Assembly: GCA_046714215.1 (NCBI GenBank)
Contig: JBKKBM010000152.1
Span: 1-27,180 of the forward strand
Direction of reading: 5' to 3'
DNA: 27,180 nucleotides
Origin: DATLCI01 sp046714215
GTDB lineage: Bacteria; Acidobacteriota; Terriglobia; Terriglobales; Acidobacteriaceae
The position numbers and the translations under genes are program-made. Below the pieces are notes generated by a model. That model did not search any database, was not told the DNA's origin, and saw nothing but the letters and a program-made list of their open reading frames with translations. This document shows, piece by piece, positions 13,762 through 22,001 of the stretch (position 1 is its first letter; each line of letters begins with the position of its first letter).

Positions 13762-14814
13762 ATGATCCGGACCGTGGAATGGAGTGATGCGGGTGTGGTC
13801 TTCATTGACCAGACCAAGCTGCCGACTGAAGAGGTGTACGTCACCTGCCGTACGTATCAAGAGGTGGCCGACGCCATCTACACGATGATCGTGCGCGGCG
13901 CGCCGGCCATCGGCGTAGCCGCGGCGATGGGCGTGGCCTTGGGCACGCGCGACGCGCAGGCAACAAGCCTGGCGGAGTTGCGGCCGCAGTTTGCGAAGAT
14001 CTGCGAGACGCTGGCGGCCACCCGGCCCACCGCAGTCAACCTTTTCTGGGCCATCCGGCGCATGCAAGAAAAATTCGAATCCGTGGCGGGCCGTCCGGTC
14101 GCTGAGATCAAACAAGTCCTCATCCAGGAAGCCCAGCAGATGCATGCGGAAGACATCGCCGCCTGCATGGCGATGGGCCAGCATGGTGCGGCGTTACTGC
14201 CAAAAACGGGCGGCGTGCTCACGCACTGCAACGCGGGCGCGCTGGCCACTTGCGGCTATGGCACGGCGCTAGGCGTGATCCGCGCGGCGGTCGCGGCCGG
14301 GCACAACATCAATGTCTATGCCGATGAGACGCGTCCATTCCTGCAAGGCTCGCGCCTCACCGCCTGGGAGTTGATGAAAGATGGCATCCCCACCACCGTC
14401 ATCTCTGACAACATGGCCGGCGTGATGATGCAGCAGGGCAAGGTGGGCGCGGTGATCGTGGGTGCGGACCGCATCGCCGCCAACGGCGATGTGGCCAACA
14501 AGATTGGAACGTATTCGGTCGCCATCCTGGCCAAGGAGCACGGCCTCCCGTTTTATGTGGCGGCACCCTGGTCTACCGTGGACATGGAGACGCCCGACGG
14601 CGCTCACATTCCCATTGAGCAGCGAAACGCTAAGGAAGTGACGCACATGGCAGGGAAGCAGGTCACTCCCGACGGCGTGCGCGTGGAAAATCCCGCCTTC
14701 GACGTCACTCCGCACAAGTACGTGACCGCCATCGTGACCGAGCGCGGCGTCGCTCGCCCGGAGTATTCGGTGTCGCTCAAGCAGTTGGCGCAGAGTGTTG
14801 CCGTAACCGCCTAG
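13762..14814 (+). CDS. mtnA: S-methyl-5-thioribose-1-phosphate isomerase
   Basis: A 350-residue enzyme of the methionine salvage pathway that converts methylthioribose-1-phosphate to methylthioribulose-1-phosphate. The family's catalytic residues are present: Cys156 in T-H-C-N-A-G-A-L-A-T and Asp236 in V-G-A-D-R-I-A. The N-terminal M-I-V-R-G-A-P-A-I-G segment is also diagnostic and separates it from eIF2B-like relatives. It lies 46 bases after pyrE. The convergent gene beyond the next small gene is spermidine-synthase-like, an enzyme class whose by-product (methylthioadenosine) feeds this pathway. Confidence 0.95.
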   Translation: MIRTVEWSDAGVVFIDQTKLPTEEVYVTCRTYQEVADAIYTMIVRGAPAIGVAAAMGVALGTRDAQATSLAELRPQFAKICETLAATRPTAVNLFWAIRRMQEKFESVAGRPVAEIKQVLIQEAQQMHAEDIAACMAMGQHGAALLPKTGGVLTHCNAGALATCGYGTALGVIRAAVAAGHNINVYADETRPFLQGSRLTAWELMKDGIPTTVISDNMAGVMMQQGKVGAVIVGADRIAANGDVANKIGTYSVAILAKEHGLPFYVAAPWSTVDMETPDGAHIPIEQRNAKEVTHMAGKQVTPDGVRVENPAFDVTPHKYVTAIVTERGVARPEYSVSLKQLAQSVAVTA

Positions 14815-14863
14815 CGGAACTTTTGCGCCCGCGCTTAGTATCTTTCAACAGGAGTTGAAAGCC

Positions 14864-15064
14864 ATGCTCAAGTTTCTGTTGTGGTGCATCCTGTTCGTGC
14901 TCTGCTGGCCGCTGGCGCTACTCGCGTTGGTGCTCTATCCGGTGGTTTGGCTGCTCACATTGCCGTTCCGGCTACTGGGCATCGCGGTCACGGGAGTGTT
15001 TGCGCTGCTCCACGCCATCTTGTTGTTTCCCGCGCGGATGCTGCGTGGGCCGCAGACCGCCTGA
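14864..15064 (+). CDS. Small two-helix membrane protein, function unknown
   Basis: A 66-residue protein. I chose the ATG at 14864 because AGGAG lies nine bases before it; an in-frame TTG at 14855 would remove the ribosome site. It is almost wholly hydrophobic, with helices at about 4-25 and 28-52, then a short basic tail ending in R-M-L-R-G-P-Q-T-A. I do not recognise it. It lies 49 bases after mtnA in the same direction and ends three bases before the convergent spermidine-synthase-like gene. Confidence 0.65.
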   Translation: MLKFLLWCILFVLCWPLALLALVLYPVVWLLTLPFRLLGIAVTGVFALLHAILLFPARMLRGPQTA

Positions 15065-15067
15065 CGC

Positions 15068-17404
15068 CTACCGCTTGATCAAACTGAACAAATCGCTGTA
15101 GTCGTCCGTCCACAGCGGCGGATTCCCCTCGGCCAACATGGGTCGGCCTTCCTTGCGGAAGTCGTCGGCATCAAGCGTGCTGCGCGAGCGCGAGAGGATG
15201 ATCCAATCGCTGCCGTTGATGGTTTCCCCGACTGGCCCCTTTCTTACCCAGACCGCCTCCAGACCTAGTTTGCGGGCCAGGCCCGCGACCACCGGCTTGA
15301 GATCCACCGCGCGATTCGAAATATGCACTGCGATGACCGATTCCTCATCGCGCAGATGTTTCATGTACATCTGCATGGCTTCCACGGTAAGCAGGTGGAC
15401 GGGGATGGCGTCACTGCTGAAGGCGTCGAGGATGAGCACGTCATATTGCTGCGGACGGTTCTCTTCAAGTTCACGTTCCATGGAGAGGCGGGCGTCGCCG
15501 CGGACAATCTCAAAGCGTCCGGCGCAATCGTTAAGATAAGTGAATACGGCGTTCTCTCCCAGGTCGAGTCTCATGACCTGCGGATTGATCTCATAGAAGC
15601 GGATAAGGTCGCCGGCGCGCACATACCCCGCCACCGTGCCCACGCCCATGCCTACTGCGCCGATGCGTACCGGTCCCGCCAGGCGGCGCGGATGATTCAT
15701 GATGGCCATGCCCAGGCCACTGCCCTTGGTGTAATAACTGGTGAGCGTGTTGCGATACTTCGGATGCTGGAGCTGCATGCCGTGGACGATGCGTCCGTGA
15801 ATGAGTTCGTAATATTGGAATTCGGCATTGGTGGGATTATGCTCCCTGACCTTGAGGACGCCATAGAAGCTGCGGACTTGTAACAGCAGTTTGCCGCTCT
15901 CGCCCGTAGCCTGCAGATACAACGTGAACGCGAAGAAGGCCGCGCCGAGCGCCACGGCGATGCGGGTGAACCAGAAGCCCGGCCGGGCAGGGATCAGCCC
16001 CTTCCACTCCAGCCAGATCAGCAGCGCGATGAGCACCGGCAGTCCCATGATGATGCCATTCAGCAGGCGCGCGTCGCCGGGAAACAGGTTCGAGATGCCG
16101 GCGCGTTGCATGTATTTGAGTCCCAGGCACATCACCCAGAACAACGCGAAGGGCAACCAAACGTGCGGGCGCCGCAAGCGCGGATCGTCATCGCGTACCA
16201 GGGTCCACAAGACCAGAGCGACCGCCAGCACCACCCCGATGCGATATTCCCAGAGTCCACGAAAGACCAACGGCGCCACAATGCCGGTGAAGATGCCGCC
16301 CGCCGCGCCGCCGGCGGCGATGATCAAATAAAAACCCGTAAGGTGCTGCACCGGGGGCGTGCGTCGCGCCAGTTCGCCATGCAGCACCATGCACATCACG
16401 AACAGGGTGAAGCAGTAGACATAGATCTGGGCGTAGGCGGAGAGATGCGCGCCGCGGGCGAGGGCCACCATCGCCATCAACAACACCAATAGCAACGCTG
16501 GCAGGAAAATGATGCGTTTGTAAAAAGGAAATCCGCTGAAACATAGGATGAATGTAAGCAGATACAACGTGAGGGGCAGCACCCACATGAGCGGCACCAC
16601 GCCCATATCTTCCGTGACGACGCTGGTCGTGGAGAGCAGCAGCAGGGAGCCGCACATGGAGAGCGCAAACCAGAAAATACGTTCCGCCCATGGGACGGGT
16701 GCCGCGGGCGCTTCGGTGGGGTCTACTGCGGGCGTCGTCGCGCGCACTTTCCACGCGCATAGCGCAGCGCAGATGGCGTAGAGGAAAAATCCGCCGGTCC
16801 ACAGGCGCGCCTGGGTTAGGATGCGCAGATTAGGTTCCACCAGAAACGGATAGCTGATGAGTCCAAGCAGCGATCCCAGATTCGAGACCGCGTAGAGGCG
16901 GTAAACACCGTCGGCATCCTTGCCTTGTGTCGCCAGCCAGCGTTGGAGCAGCGGACTGGTGGTCGCGAGCAGAAAAAATGGCAAGCCCAGACTTACCGTG
17001 AGCACCATGAGCAGGTCGCGGATGGGCTGGCCGCTATCGGTGGGCCGCCAGGCGGGACCGGGAGTGATAGGCGAACCCCATCGCAGCGCCAACACCACCA
17101 TCGCCACCAATGCGGCGCTGAGTAAGACGATCTGTAGTTGGGACTGATGGCGCGGACTGAGCCTGCCGGAGATACGGTGCGCGTAGAAATATCCGCCCAG
17201 CAGCAACACCTGAAAGAAAAGCATGCTGGTGGTCCACACGGCGGGCGCGCCACCAAACCACGGCAGCAGGTACTTGGCGGCTAACAATTGCACCTGGAAT
17301 AAGAGGAAAGCGCTGAGAAAAATGGTTGCGGCAAAGAGCCAGCCGTCTTTTGCGGGAGCGGCGGCCGGGCTTGCCTGCAAGGGAAGACTCTCCGTAGAAG
17401 CCAT
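15068..17404 (-). CDS. Polytopic membrane protein fused to a spermidine-synthase-like domain
   Basis: A 778-residue protein starting at the ATG at 17404. An in-frame ATG at 17470 would add 22 residues made partly from a 12-base tandem repeat, so it is less likely. The first about 520 residues hold some twelve or more membrane helices of the fused MFS/spermidine synthase type. The C-terminal about 240 residues are a Rossmann-like aminopropyltransferase/methyltransferase fold. That fold has a G-M-G-V-G-T-V-A-G-Y nucleotide loop (near 585) and the I-L-D-A-F-S-S-D-A-I-P segment (near 655) typical of this class. The soluble relatives transfer an aminopropyl group from decarboxylated SAM to putrescine. 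In the membrane-fused class the true substrate is uncertain. TACAAT (17419-17414) may be its -10 box, leaving almost no untranslated leader. Confidence 0.85.
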   Translation of the reverse strand: MASTESLPLQASPAAAPAKDGWLFAATIFLSAFLLFQVQLLAAKYLLPWFGGAPAVWTTSMLFFQVLLLGGYFYAHRISGRLSPRHQSQLQIVLLSAALVAMVVLALRWGSPITPGPAWRPTDSGQPIRDLLMVLTVSLGLPFFLLATTSPLLQRWLATQGKDADGVYRLYAVSNLGSLLGLISYPFLVEPNLRILTQARLWTGGFFLYAICAALCAWKVRATTPAVDPTEAPAAPVPWAERIFWFALSMCGSLLLLSTTSVVTEDMGVVPLMWVLPLTLYLLTFILCFSGFPFYKRIIFLPALLLVLLMAMVALARGAHLSAYAQIYVYCFTLFVMCMVLHGELARRTPPVQHLTGFYLIIAAGGAAGGIFTGIVAPLVFRGLWEYRIGVVLAVALVLWTLVRDDDPRLRRPHVWLPFALFWVMCLGLKYMQRAGISNLFPGDARLLNGIIMGLPVLIALLIWLEWKGLIPARPGFWFTRIAVALGAAFFAFTLYLQATGESGKLLLQVRSFYGVLKVREHNPTNAEFQYYELIHGRIVHGMQLQHPKYRNTLTSYYTKGSGLGMAIMNHPRRLAGPVRIGAVGMGVGTVAGYVRAGDLIRFYEINPQVMRLDLGENAVFTYLNDCAGRFEIVRGDARLSMERELEENRPQQYDVLILDAFSSDAIPVHLLTVEAMQMYMKHLRDEESVIAVHISNRAVDLKPVVAGLARKLGLEAVWVRKGPVGETINGSDWIILSRSRSTLDADDFRKEGRPMLAEGNPPLWTDDYSDLFSLIKR

Positions 17405-17437
17405 GTGCTGGCTATTGTATGGGGTCGCGCCGGATTT

Positions 17438-17461
17438 GGGGTGACGGATGGGGTGACGGAT
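17438..17461. repeat. 12-bp perfect tandem duplication
   Basis: GGGGTGACGGAT occurs twice in direct succession (17438-17449 and 17450-17461), upstream of the membrane spermidine-synthase-like gene. In the long reading of that gene it would encode a repeated R-H-P-I, which argues that the long start is wrong. A regulatory direct repeat is possible. Confidence 0.6.
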
Positions 17462-17483
17462 GGAAGCCACGGGAGTTGCAACC

Positions 17484-17493
17484 CTTCCGGAAG
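17484..17493. promoter_or_regulatory. Palindrome upstream of the aldehyde dehydrogenase gene
   Basis: CTTCCGGAAG is a perfect 10-base palindrome, flanked by AACC on the left and AAGGTT on the right so that a larger imperfect dyad forms (17480-17499). It lies about 100 bases before the ATG at 17594 in a divergent promoter region. It is a plausible operator, though a palindrome this short can occur by chance. Confidence 0.3.
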
Positions 17494-17593
17494 AAGGTTA
17501 ACATTCACCCGCTGGAACCTGCCCTAAGGTTCCCAACCATTCATCCCCAACCCCGAGTACGCACCATGGTACGCATCGTCCAAGGAGGACAGT

Positions 17594-19096
17594 ATGGGCA
17601 TCGCCGTGTCACCCACCGTAGACCACGCGGCAGCAAGTTTCGTCGCTAAGCAGGGCAAGATCCTCATTAACAACCAATGGAGCAACGCTGCCTCCGGCAA
17701 AACGTTCAACACCTACAATCCCGCCACCGGGGAAGTACTGGCCGTGGTCGCGGAAGGCGATCGCGAAGACATTGACCGCGCGGTGAAGGCCGCCCGCAAA
17801 GCTTTTGAGGATGGTCCGTGGCGCAAGATGACGGCGTCTGAACGGGGCCGCCTCATCTGGAAGCTGGCTGACCTACTGGAAAAACACACCGAAGAATTCG
17901 CGACGCTGGAGTCGCTGGACAACGGCAAGCCGCTGACCGTCGCACGCGCGGCTGATGTTCCCCTGGCGGTCGACCTCTTCCGCTACATGGCGGGATGGGC
18001 GACCAAGCTCGAAGGCAATACCATCCCCCTCTCGGTGCCGTATGCACCGGGCGCAAAGTTCCTGGCGTATACGCAACGCGAGCCCGTGGGCGTGGTAGGA
18101 CAGATCATCCCGTGGAATTTCCCGCTGCTGATGGCGGCGTGGAAGCTGGGTCCGGCACTCACCACCGGATGCACCGTGGTGCTGAAGCCGGCAGAGCAGA
18201 CTCCGCTCTCCGCGCTGCGCTTGGGCGAACTGATCGTCGAAGCTGGATTCCCCGAAGGTGTGGTCAACATCGTCACCGGATTCGGCGAGACCGCGGGCGC
18301 GGCCCTCTCTGGACATTGGGACGTCGACAAGGTCGCCTTCACCGGCTCTACGGAAGTCGGCCGGCTGATCCTGCAAGCGGCTGCCGGCAACTTGAAGAAA
18401 GTGACGTTGGAGCTGGGCGGCAAGTCGCCGAATATCGTTTTTGCCGATGCCGACATGACCAGCGCGGTGAATGGCGCTGCGTCAGCCATCTTCTTCAACC
18501 ATGGCCAGTGCTGCTGCGCGGGCTCGCGGCTGTACGTCGAACAGAGCATCTTCGACAAAGTTGTGGAAGGCGTCTCTGAGCAAGCGAACAAGATCAAGGT
18601 AGGCGCGGGACTCGATCCCGAGACGCAGATGGGGCCGCTGGTCTCGCAAGAGCAGATCGACCGCGTGTGCAACTACCTGGAAATGGGCGCGAAGGAAGGC
18701 GCGAAGGCGGTGGCGGGCGGCAAGCGCGTCGGCGACAAGGGCTACTTCGTGCAACCGACCGTGCTGGTGAATACCAATCCAAAGATGAAAGTGGTGCAGG
18801 AAGAGATCTTCGGCCCGGTGGTGACCGCCATCCCGTTCAAAGATGCGGATGAGGTCATCAGGCAAGCGCATGACACCATCTATGGCCTGGCCGCAGGGGT
18901 CTGGACCAAGGACATCTCCAAGGCGCATCGCATTGCCGACCAGCTGAAGGCAGGTACCGTGTGGATCAATTGCTACAACATCTTCGACGCAGCCATGCCC
19001 TTCGGCGGATACAAGCAGTCAGGCTGGGGCCGCGAGATGGGCCACGACGTGCTTGAGTTGTACACGCAGAAGAAGGCCGTCTGCACGATGCTGTAG
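17594..19096 (+). CDS. NAD(P)-dependent aldehyde dehydrogenase (class 1/2 type)
   Basis: A 500-residue enzyme that oxidises aldehydes to carboxylates. The family residues are all visible: Asn175 in P-W-N-F-P, Lys198 in V-L-K-P-A, Glu273 in L-E-L-G-G-K-S-P, and the catalytic Cys in the triple Cys306-308 (most likely the middle one). Length and motifs match the retinal/acetaldehyde class with broad substrates. The start is fixed by a strong AAGGAGG seven bases before the ATG. It is a single-gene unit with its own terminator, and there is a palindrome upstream. The neighbours do not reveal the substrate. Confidence 0.95.
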   Translation: MGIAVSPTVDHAAASFVAKQGKILINNQWSNAASGKTFNTYNPATGEVLAVVAEGDREDIDRAVKAARKAFEDGPWRKMTASERGRLIWKLADLLEKHTEEFATLESLDNGKPLTVARAADVPLAVDLFRYMAGWATKLEGNTIPLSVPYAPGAKFLAYTQREPVGVVGQIIPWNFPLLMAAWKLGPALTTGCTVVLKPAEQTPLSALRLGELIVEAGFPEGVVNIVTGFGETAGAALSGHWDVDKVAFTGSTEVGRLILQAAAGNLKKVTLELGGKSPNIVFADADMTSAVNGAASAIFFNHGQCCCAGSRLYVEQSIFDKVVEGVSEQANKIKVGAGLDPETQMGPLVSQEQIDRVCNYLEMGAKEGAKAVAGGKRVGDKGYFVQPTVLVNTNPKMKVVQEEIFGPVVTAIPFKDADEVIRQAHDTIYGLAAGVWTKDISKAHRIADQLKAGTVWINCYNIFDAAMPFGGYKQSGWGREMGHDVLELYTQKKAVCTML

Positions 19097-19102
19097 TTTG
19101 AT

Positions 19103-19978
19103 TTAAGTTGTGAAGGGAAGGGCGGACGAGAGTCCGCCCTTTTGTTTTTTGCGGAGACGATAGTGCAAGCGCAGGAATACTGTGCCCCAAAATCTCAGAA
19201 CGTGGTCTGCTCTGACCTCGTTGCCGTCAGCCTCGTAAACGGTGATTGTTTCTTGCATGGCCTTTACGTATTTTGCCCACAACTGTCCGTCATGCATCAC
19301 CGTGAAGTAGAAACCTGGGTCCCCAAATGTTTTCCCGGCAGATGTGACTGAGAAGCTTCCATCCGGATGGTTTTCCGGATACATGATCACCATGGCGTTA
19401 CCGTTTGGCAGAGGAAAGACAACCTTGATGCAGGTCCCATAGTGATTCGGCACTTGGCAGGTGGAATAACTACCTGCGTATAGGACATTGCGGGTTCCCC
19501 GCAATTCGCGCAGCCAAGCGGTATACCGAATCTTCGAGTCTGAGGGATCAACCAGGTCTATCACGGAGCTGGTAACACCACGGCTGGTGTCAAGCGCGGA
19601 AAGGGGGACATTCAACTGCTGTAGACGCCGGCTGAATAGCAGCGCCAATAACTGCCCAAACGGGCGAAAGAAGCTGCACCACTCCGACCAAGCCTCAAGG
19701 TCGTACTCGGAAGTATTCTCATAGAAGTCCCGGACGCCAGGAGAAGCTTCCGGCGAAACCAAAGCAAAGTCCTGAATCAGACCGCTTCCCGGGGAGACTG
19801 TTAACCCTTCTTCCGAAGCAAGGTCGCGGAAAAAATCGAAACCGATCGCATGAGTCTTACCGACAGGGCCGGCTAGCCACGGCTGCTTGGTTATATCTAC
19901 CAGACTACCGGTGACTCTCACCCAAAGCTGCGTTGTGTAGTCGCTGAGATTACCGCGCTTAGCGCCCAGCCAGATCAT
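19103..19978 (-). CDS. Hypothetical 291-residue protein
   Basis: I do not recognise a family. The protein is soluble, with no signal peptide or membrane helix, and is rich in aromatic residues. Segments such as G-N-A-M-V-I-M-Y-P-E-N-H-P-D-G-S-F-S and D-P-G-F-Y-F-T-V-M-H-D-G look like beta-sheet with turns. The start lies only four bases after the scoB stop, so it is probably co-transcribed with the CoA-transferase genes. Its base composition is visibly less GC-rich than both neighbours and its codon use more mixed, which suggests later acquisition. Its last codons (K-K-Q-K-G-G-L-S-S-A-L-P-F-T-T) are encoded by the convergent terminator hairpin, so the native C-terminus may have been lost or extended. 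Confidence 0.65.
   Translation of the reverse strand: MIWLGAKRGNLSDYTTQLWVRVTGSLVDITKQPWLAGPVGKTHAIGFDFFRDLASEEGLTVSPGSGLIQDFALVSPEASPGVRDFYENTSEYDLEAWSEWCSFFRPFGQLLALLFSRRLQQLNVPLSALDTSRGVTSSVIDLVDPSDSKIRYTAWLRELRGTRNVLYAGSYSTCQVPNHYGTCIKVVFPLPNGNAMVIMYPENHPDGSFSVTSAGKTFGDPGFYFTVMHDGQLWAKYVKAMQETITVYEADGNEVRADHVLRFWGTVFLRLHYRLRKKQKGGLSSALPFTT
19118..19150. terminator. Intrinsic terminator after the aldehyde dehydrogenase gene
   Basis: AAGGGCGGAC (19118-19127), tetraloop GAGA (19128-19131) and GTCCGCCCTT (19132-19141) form a 10-bp perfect stem, followed by TTGTTTTTT (19142-19150). It ends the plus-strand aldehyde dehydrogenase transcript 21 bases after the stop. The same DNA is the last about dozen codons of the convergent 291-residue gene. 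Confidence 0.9.
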
Positions 19979-19982
19979 CAGA

Positions 19983-20678
<696 letters not shown>

Positions 20679-20708
20679 AGGGTTGTTCGATTGGATTACT
20701 TGATAACG

Positions 20709-21101
20709 CTAGGCGGCGCTCGCCTCCCACGCGCGGAATTTTTCCAGGTCCTTCTGAATGGTGCGCATCACCCACGTCACGATGAAGACGTCGTCGAGGA
20801 AGCCGAGCGCGGGAATAAAGTCAGGCATCGCATCGATGGGGCTGACAAAATACAGCACCGCCGCAATCACCAGACTGAGGCTGCGCCAGGGCATCGAACG
20901 GTAGCGTCGCGTGGTCCACGCTTTCAGCAAGCGGATGAACGCTTTGAGGTCTTCCCCCACGCGCCCGAGGGCGCCTTTGTTCTTGTTCGCCTTGGCCAGA
21001 GCGGTCTCGGCCAGTTCGCCGCCGCGGACTTCGTCATCGCGATAGCTCTGCGCTTCGCTGCGCAACGCCCGAAAGATGCGGAAGATACGGAGGTAATTCA
21101 T
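20709..21101 (-). CDS. DUF1232 (YkvA-like) membrane protein
   Basis: A 130-residue protein. The DUF1232 hallmark Y-F-V-S-P-I-D-A-M-P-D-F-I-P-A-L-G-F-L-D-D spans about residues 84-104; I cite it here as Y-F-x-S-P-I-D-x-x-P-D-x-I-P followed by G-F-L-D-D. A hydrophobic stretch precedes it. The molecular function of the family is unknown. The ATG overlaps the scoA stop (ATGA), so it is translated with scoA and lies between the two CoA-transferase subunit genes, which are more usually adjacent. A link to lipid or ketone metabolism is only suggested by this position. Confidence 0.85.
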   Translation of the reverse strand: MNYLRIFRIFRALRSEAQSYRDDEVRGGELAETALAKANKNKGALGRVGEDLKAFIRLLKAWTTRRYRSMPWRSLSLVIAAVLYFVSPIDAMPDFIPALGFLDDVFIVTWVMRTIQKDLEKFRAWEASAA

Positions 21102-21799
21102 GCGGTCGCCTTGCGCACAGTGCGCCGCTCAATGCGTTTTTCGTAAGCCGTGCCTTGAAAAATGCGGTTCACGTAGATGCTGGGGGTGATCACCTGGTCG
21201 GCGGGAAGTTCGCCCACTTCGACCAGCTCTTCCACTTCCGCAATAGTGACCTTGGCCGCGGCCGCCATCATCGGGTTGAAATTGCGCGCGGTCTTGCGAT
21301 AGATGAGGTTGCCCCACTTGTCGCCCTTCCATGCCTTGATGAGCGCGAAGTCGGCCTTGAGTGCGCGTTCCATCACGTAAGTGCGGCCATCGAATTCGCG
21401 CGTCTCTTTGCCCTCCGCGACCATCGTGCCTACGCCCGTCGGTGTGAAGAATGCCGGGATGCCGGCGCCGCCCGCGCGCAGGCGCTCCGCAAAAGTTCCC
21501 TGCGGAATGAGTTGCAGATCCAGCTTATTCGTAAGCACCATCTCTTCTAAGAGGCGATTCTCGCCCACATAGCTGCCCAGGTGCTTCACGATCTGTCCGG
21601 CGGCCAGGCACTTGCCCAGGCCGCAGTCGTCGATGCCCACGTTGTTACTGATGGTAGTGAGATTGCACACGCCTTTGCGCACCAGCGCGTCGATGAGATT
21701 TTCCGGGATGCCGCACAGGCCGAAGCCGCCCAGCATGATGGTGGCGCCATCTTGGATATCGAAGATGGTCTCGTCGGCGTTGGCGAAGACTTTCCTCAT
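21098..21799 (-). CDS. scoA: 3-oxoacid (succinyl-CoA:acetoacetate) CoA-transferase subunit A
   Basis: A 233-residue alpha subunit. The CoA-binding motif G-G-F-G-L-C-G-I-P-E lies at about 24-33, and S-N-N-V-G near 50 is also typical. It pairs with the product of the gene at 19983. It is the first gene of its operon. TAGAAT on the minus strand at 21811-21806 places the expected transcription start at the A of the ATG, and no Shine-Dalgarno is seen, so the mRNA may be leaderless. Confidence 0.94.
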   Translation of the reverse strand: MRKVFANADETIFDIQDGATIMLGGFGLCGIPENLIDALVRKGVCNLTTISNNVGIDDCGLGKCLAAGQIVKHLGSYVGENRLLEEMVLTNKLDLQLIPQGTFAERLRAGGAGIPAFFTPTGVGTMVAEGKETREFDGRTYVMERALKADFALIKAWKGDKWGNLIYRKTARNFNPMMAAAAKVTIAEVEELVEVGELPADQVITPSIYVNRIFQGTAYEKRIERRTVRKATA

Positions 21800-21875
21800 G
21801 CGGCGATTCTAAACCATGGGCGCGGAGTGAACGCGCCAGCCTGCGGCCTCAAGCATTTGTTCGGATTGTTAAAAA

Positions 21876-21980
21876 CGCTCAGGATGACAGTGTTTATGGG
21901 CTGGGTCGCAAGTTGGTTGCGCAAAACCGGCAGGCACAGGAGACCCGGAGGCGAATAGGGTTCCCTCGCTGTGCTCGGGA
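21876..21980. repeat. Intergenic repeat-like element between scoA and uvrA
   Basis: Two short elements resemble the dispersed intergenic repeats of many GC-rich genomes: CGCTCAGGATGACAG (21876-21890) and the imperfect palindrome TTCCCTCGCTGTGCTCGGGA (21961-21980). Together they look like two arms of one element interrupted by unrelated DNA. Past the second arm, A-runs on the plus strand (T-runs on the uvrA strand) may help end the uvrA transcript. No gene lies between 21800 and 22001. Confidence 0.4.
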
Positions 21981-22001
21981 CAAAACAAAAAGCAAAACCG
22001 A

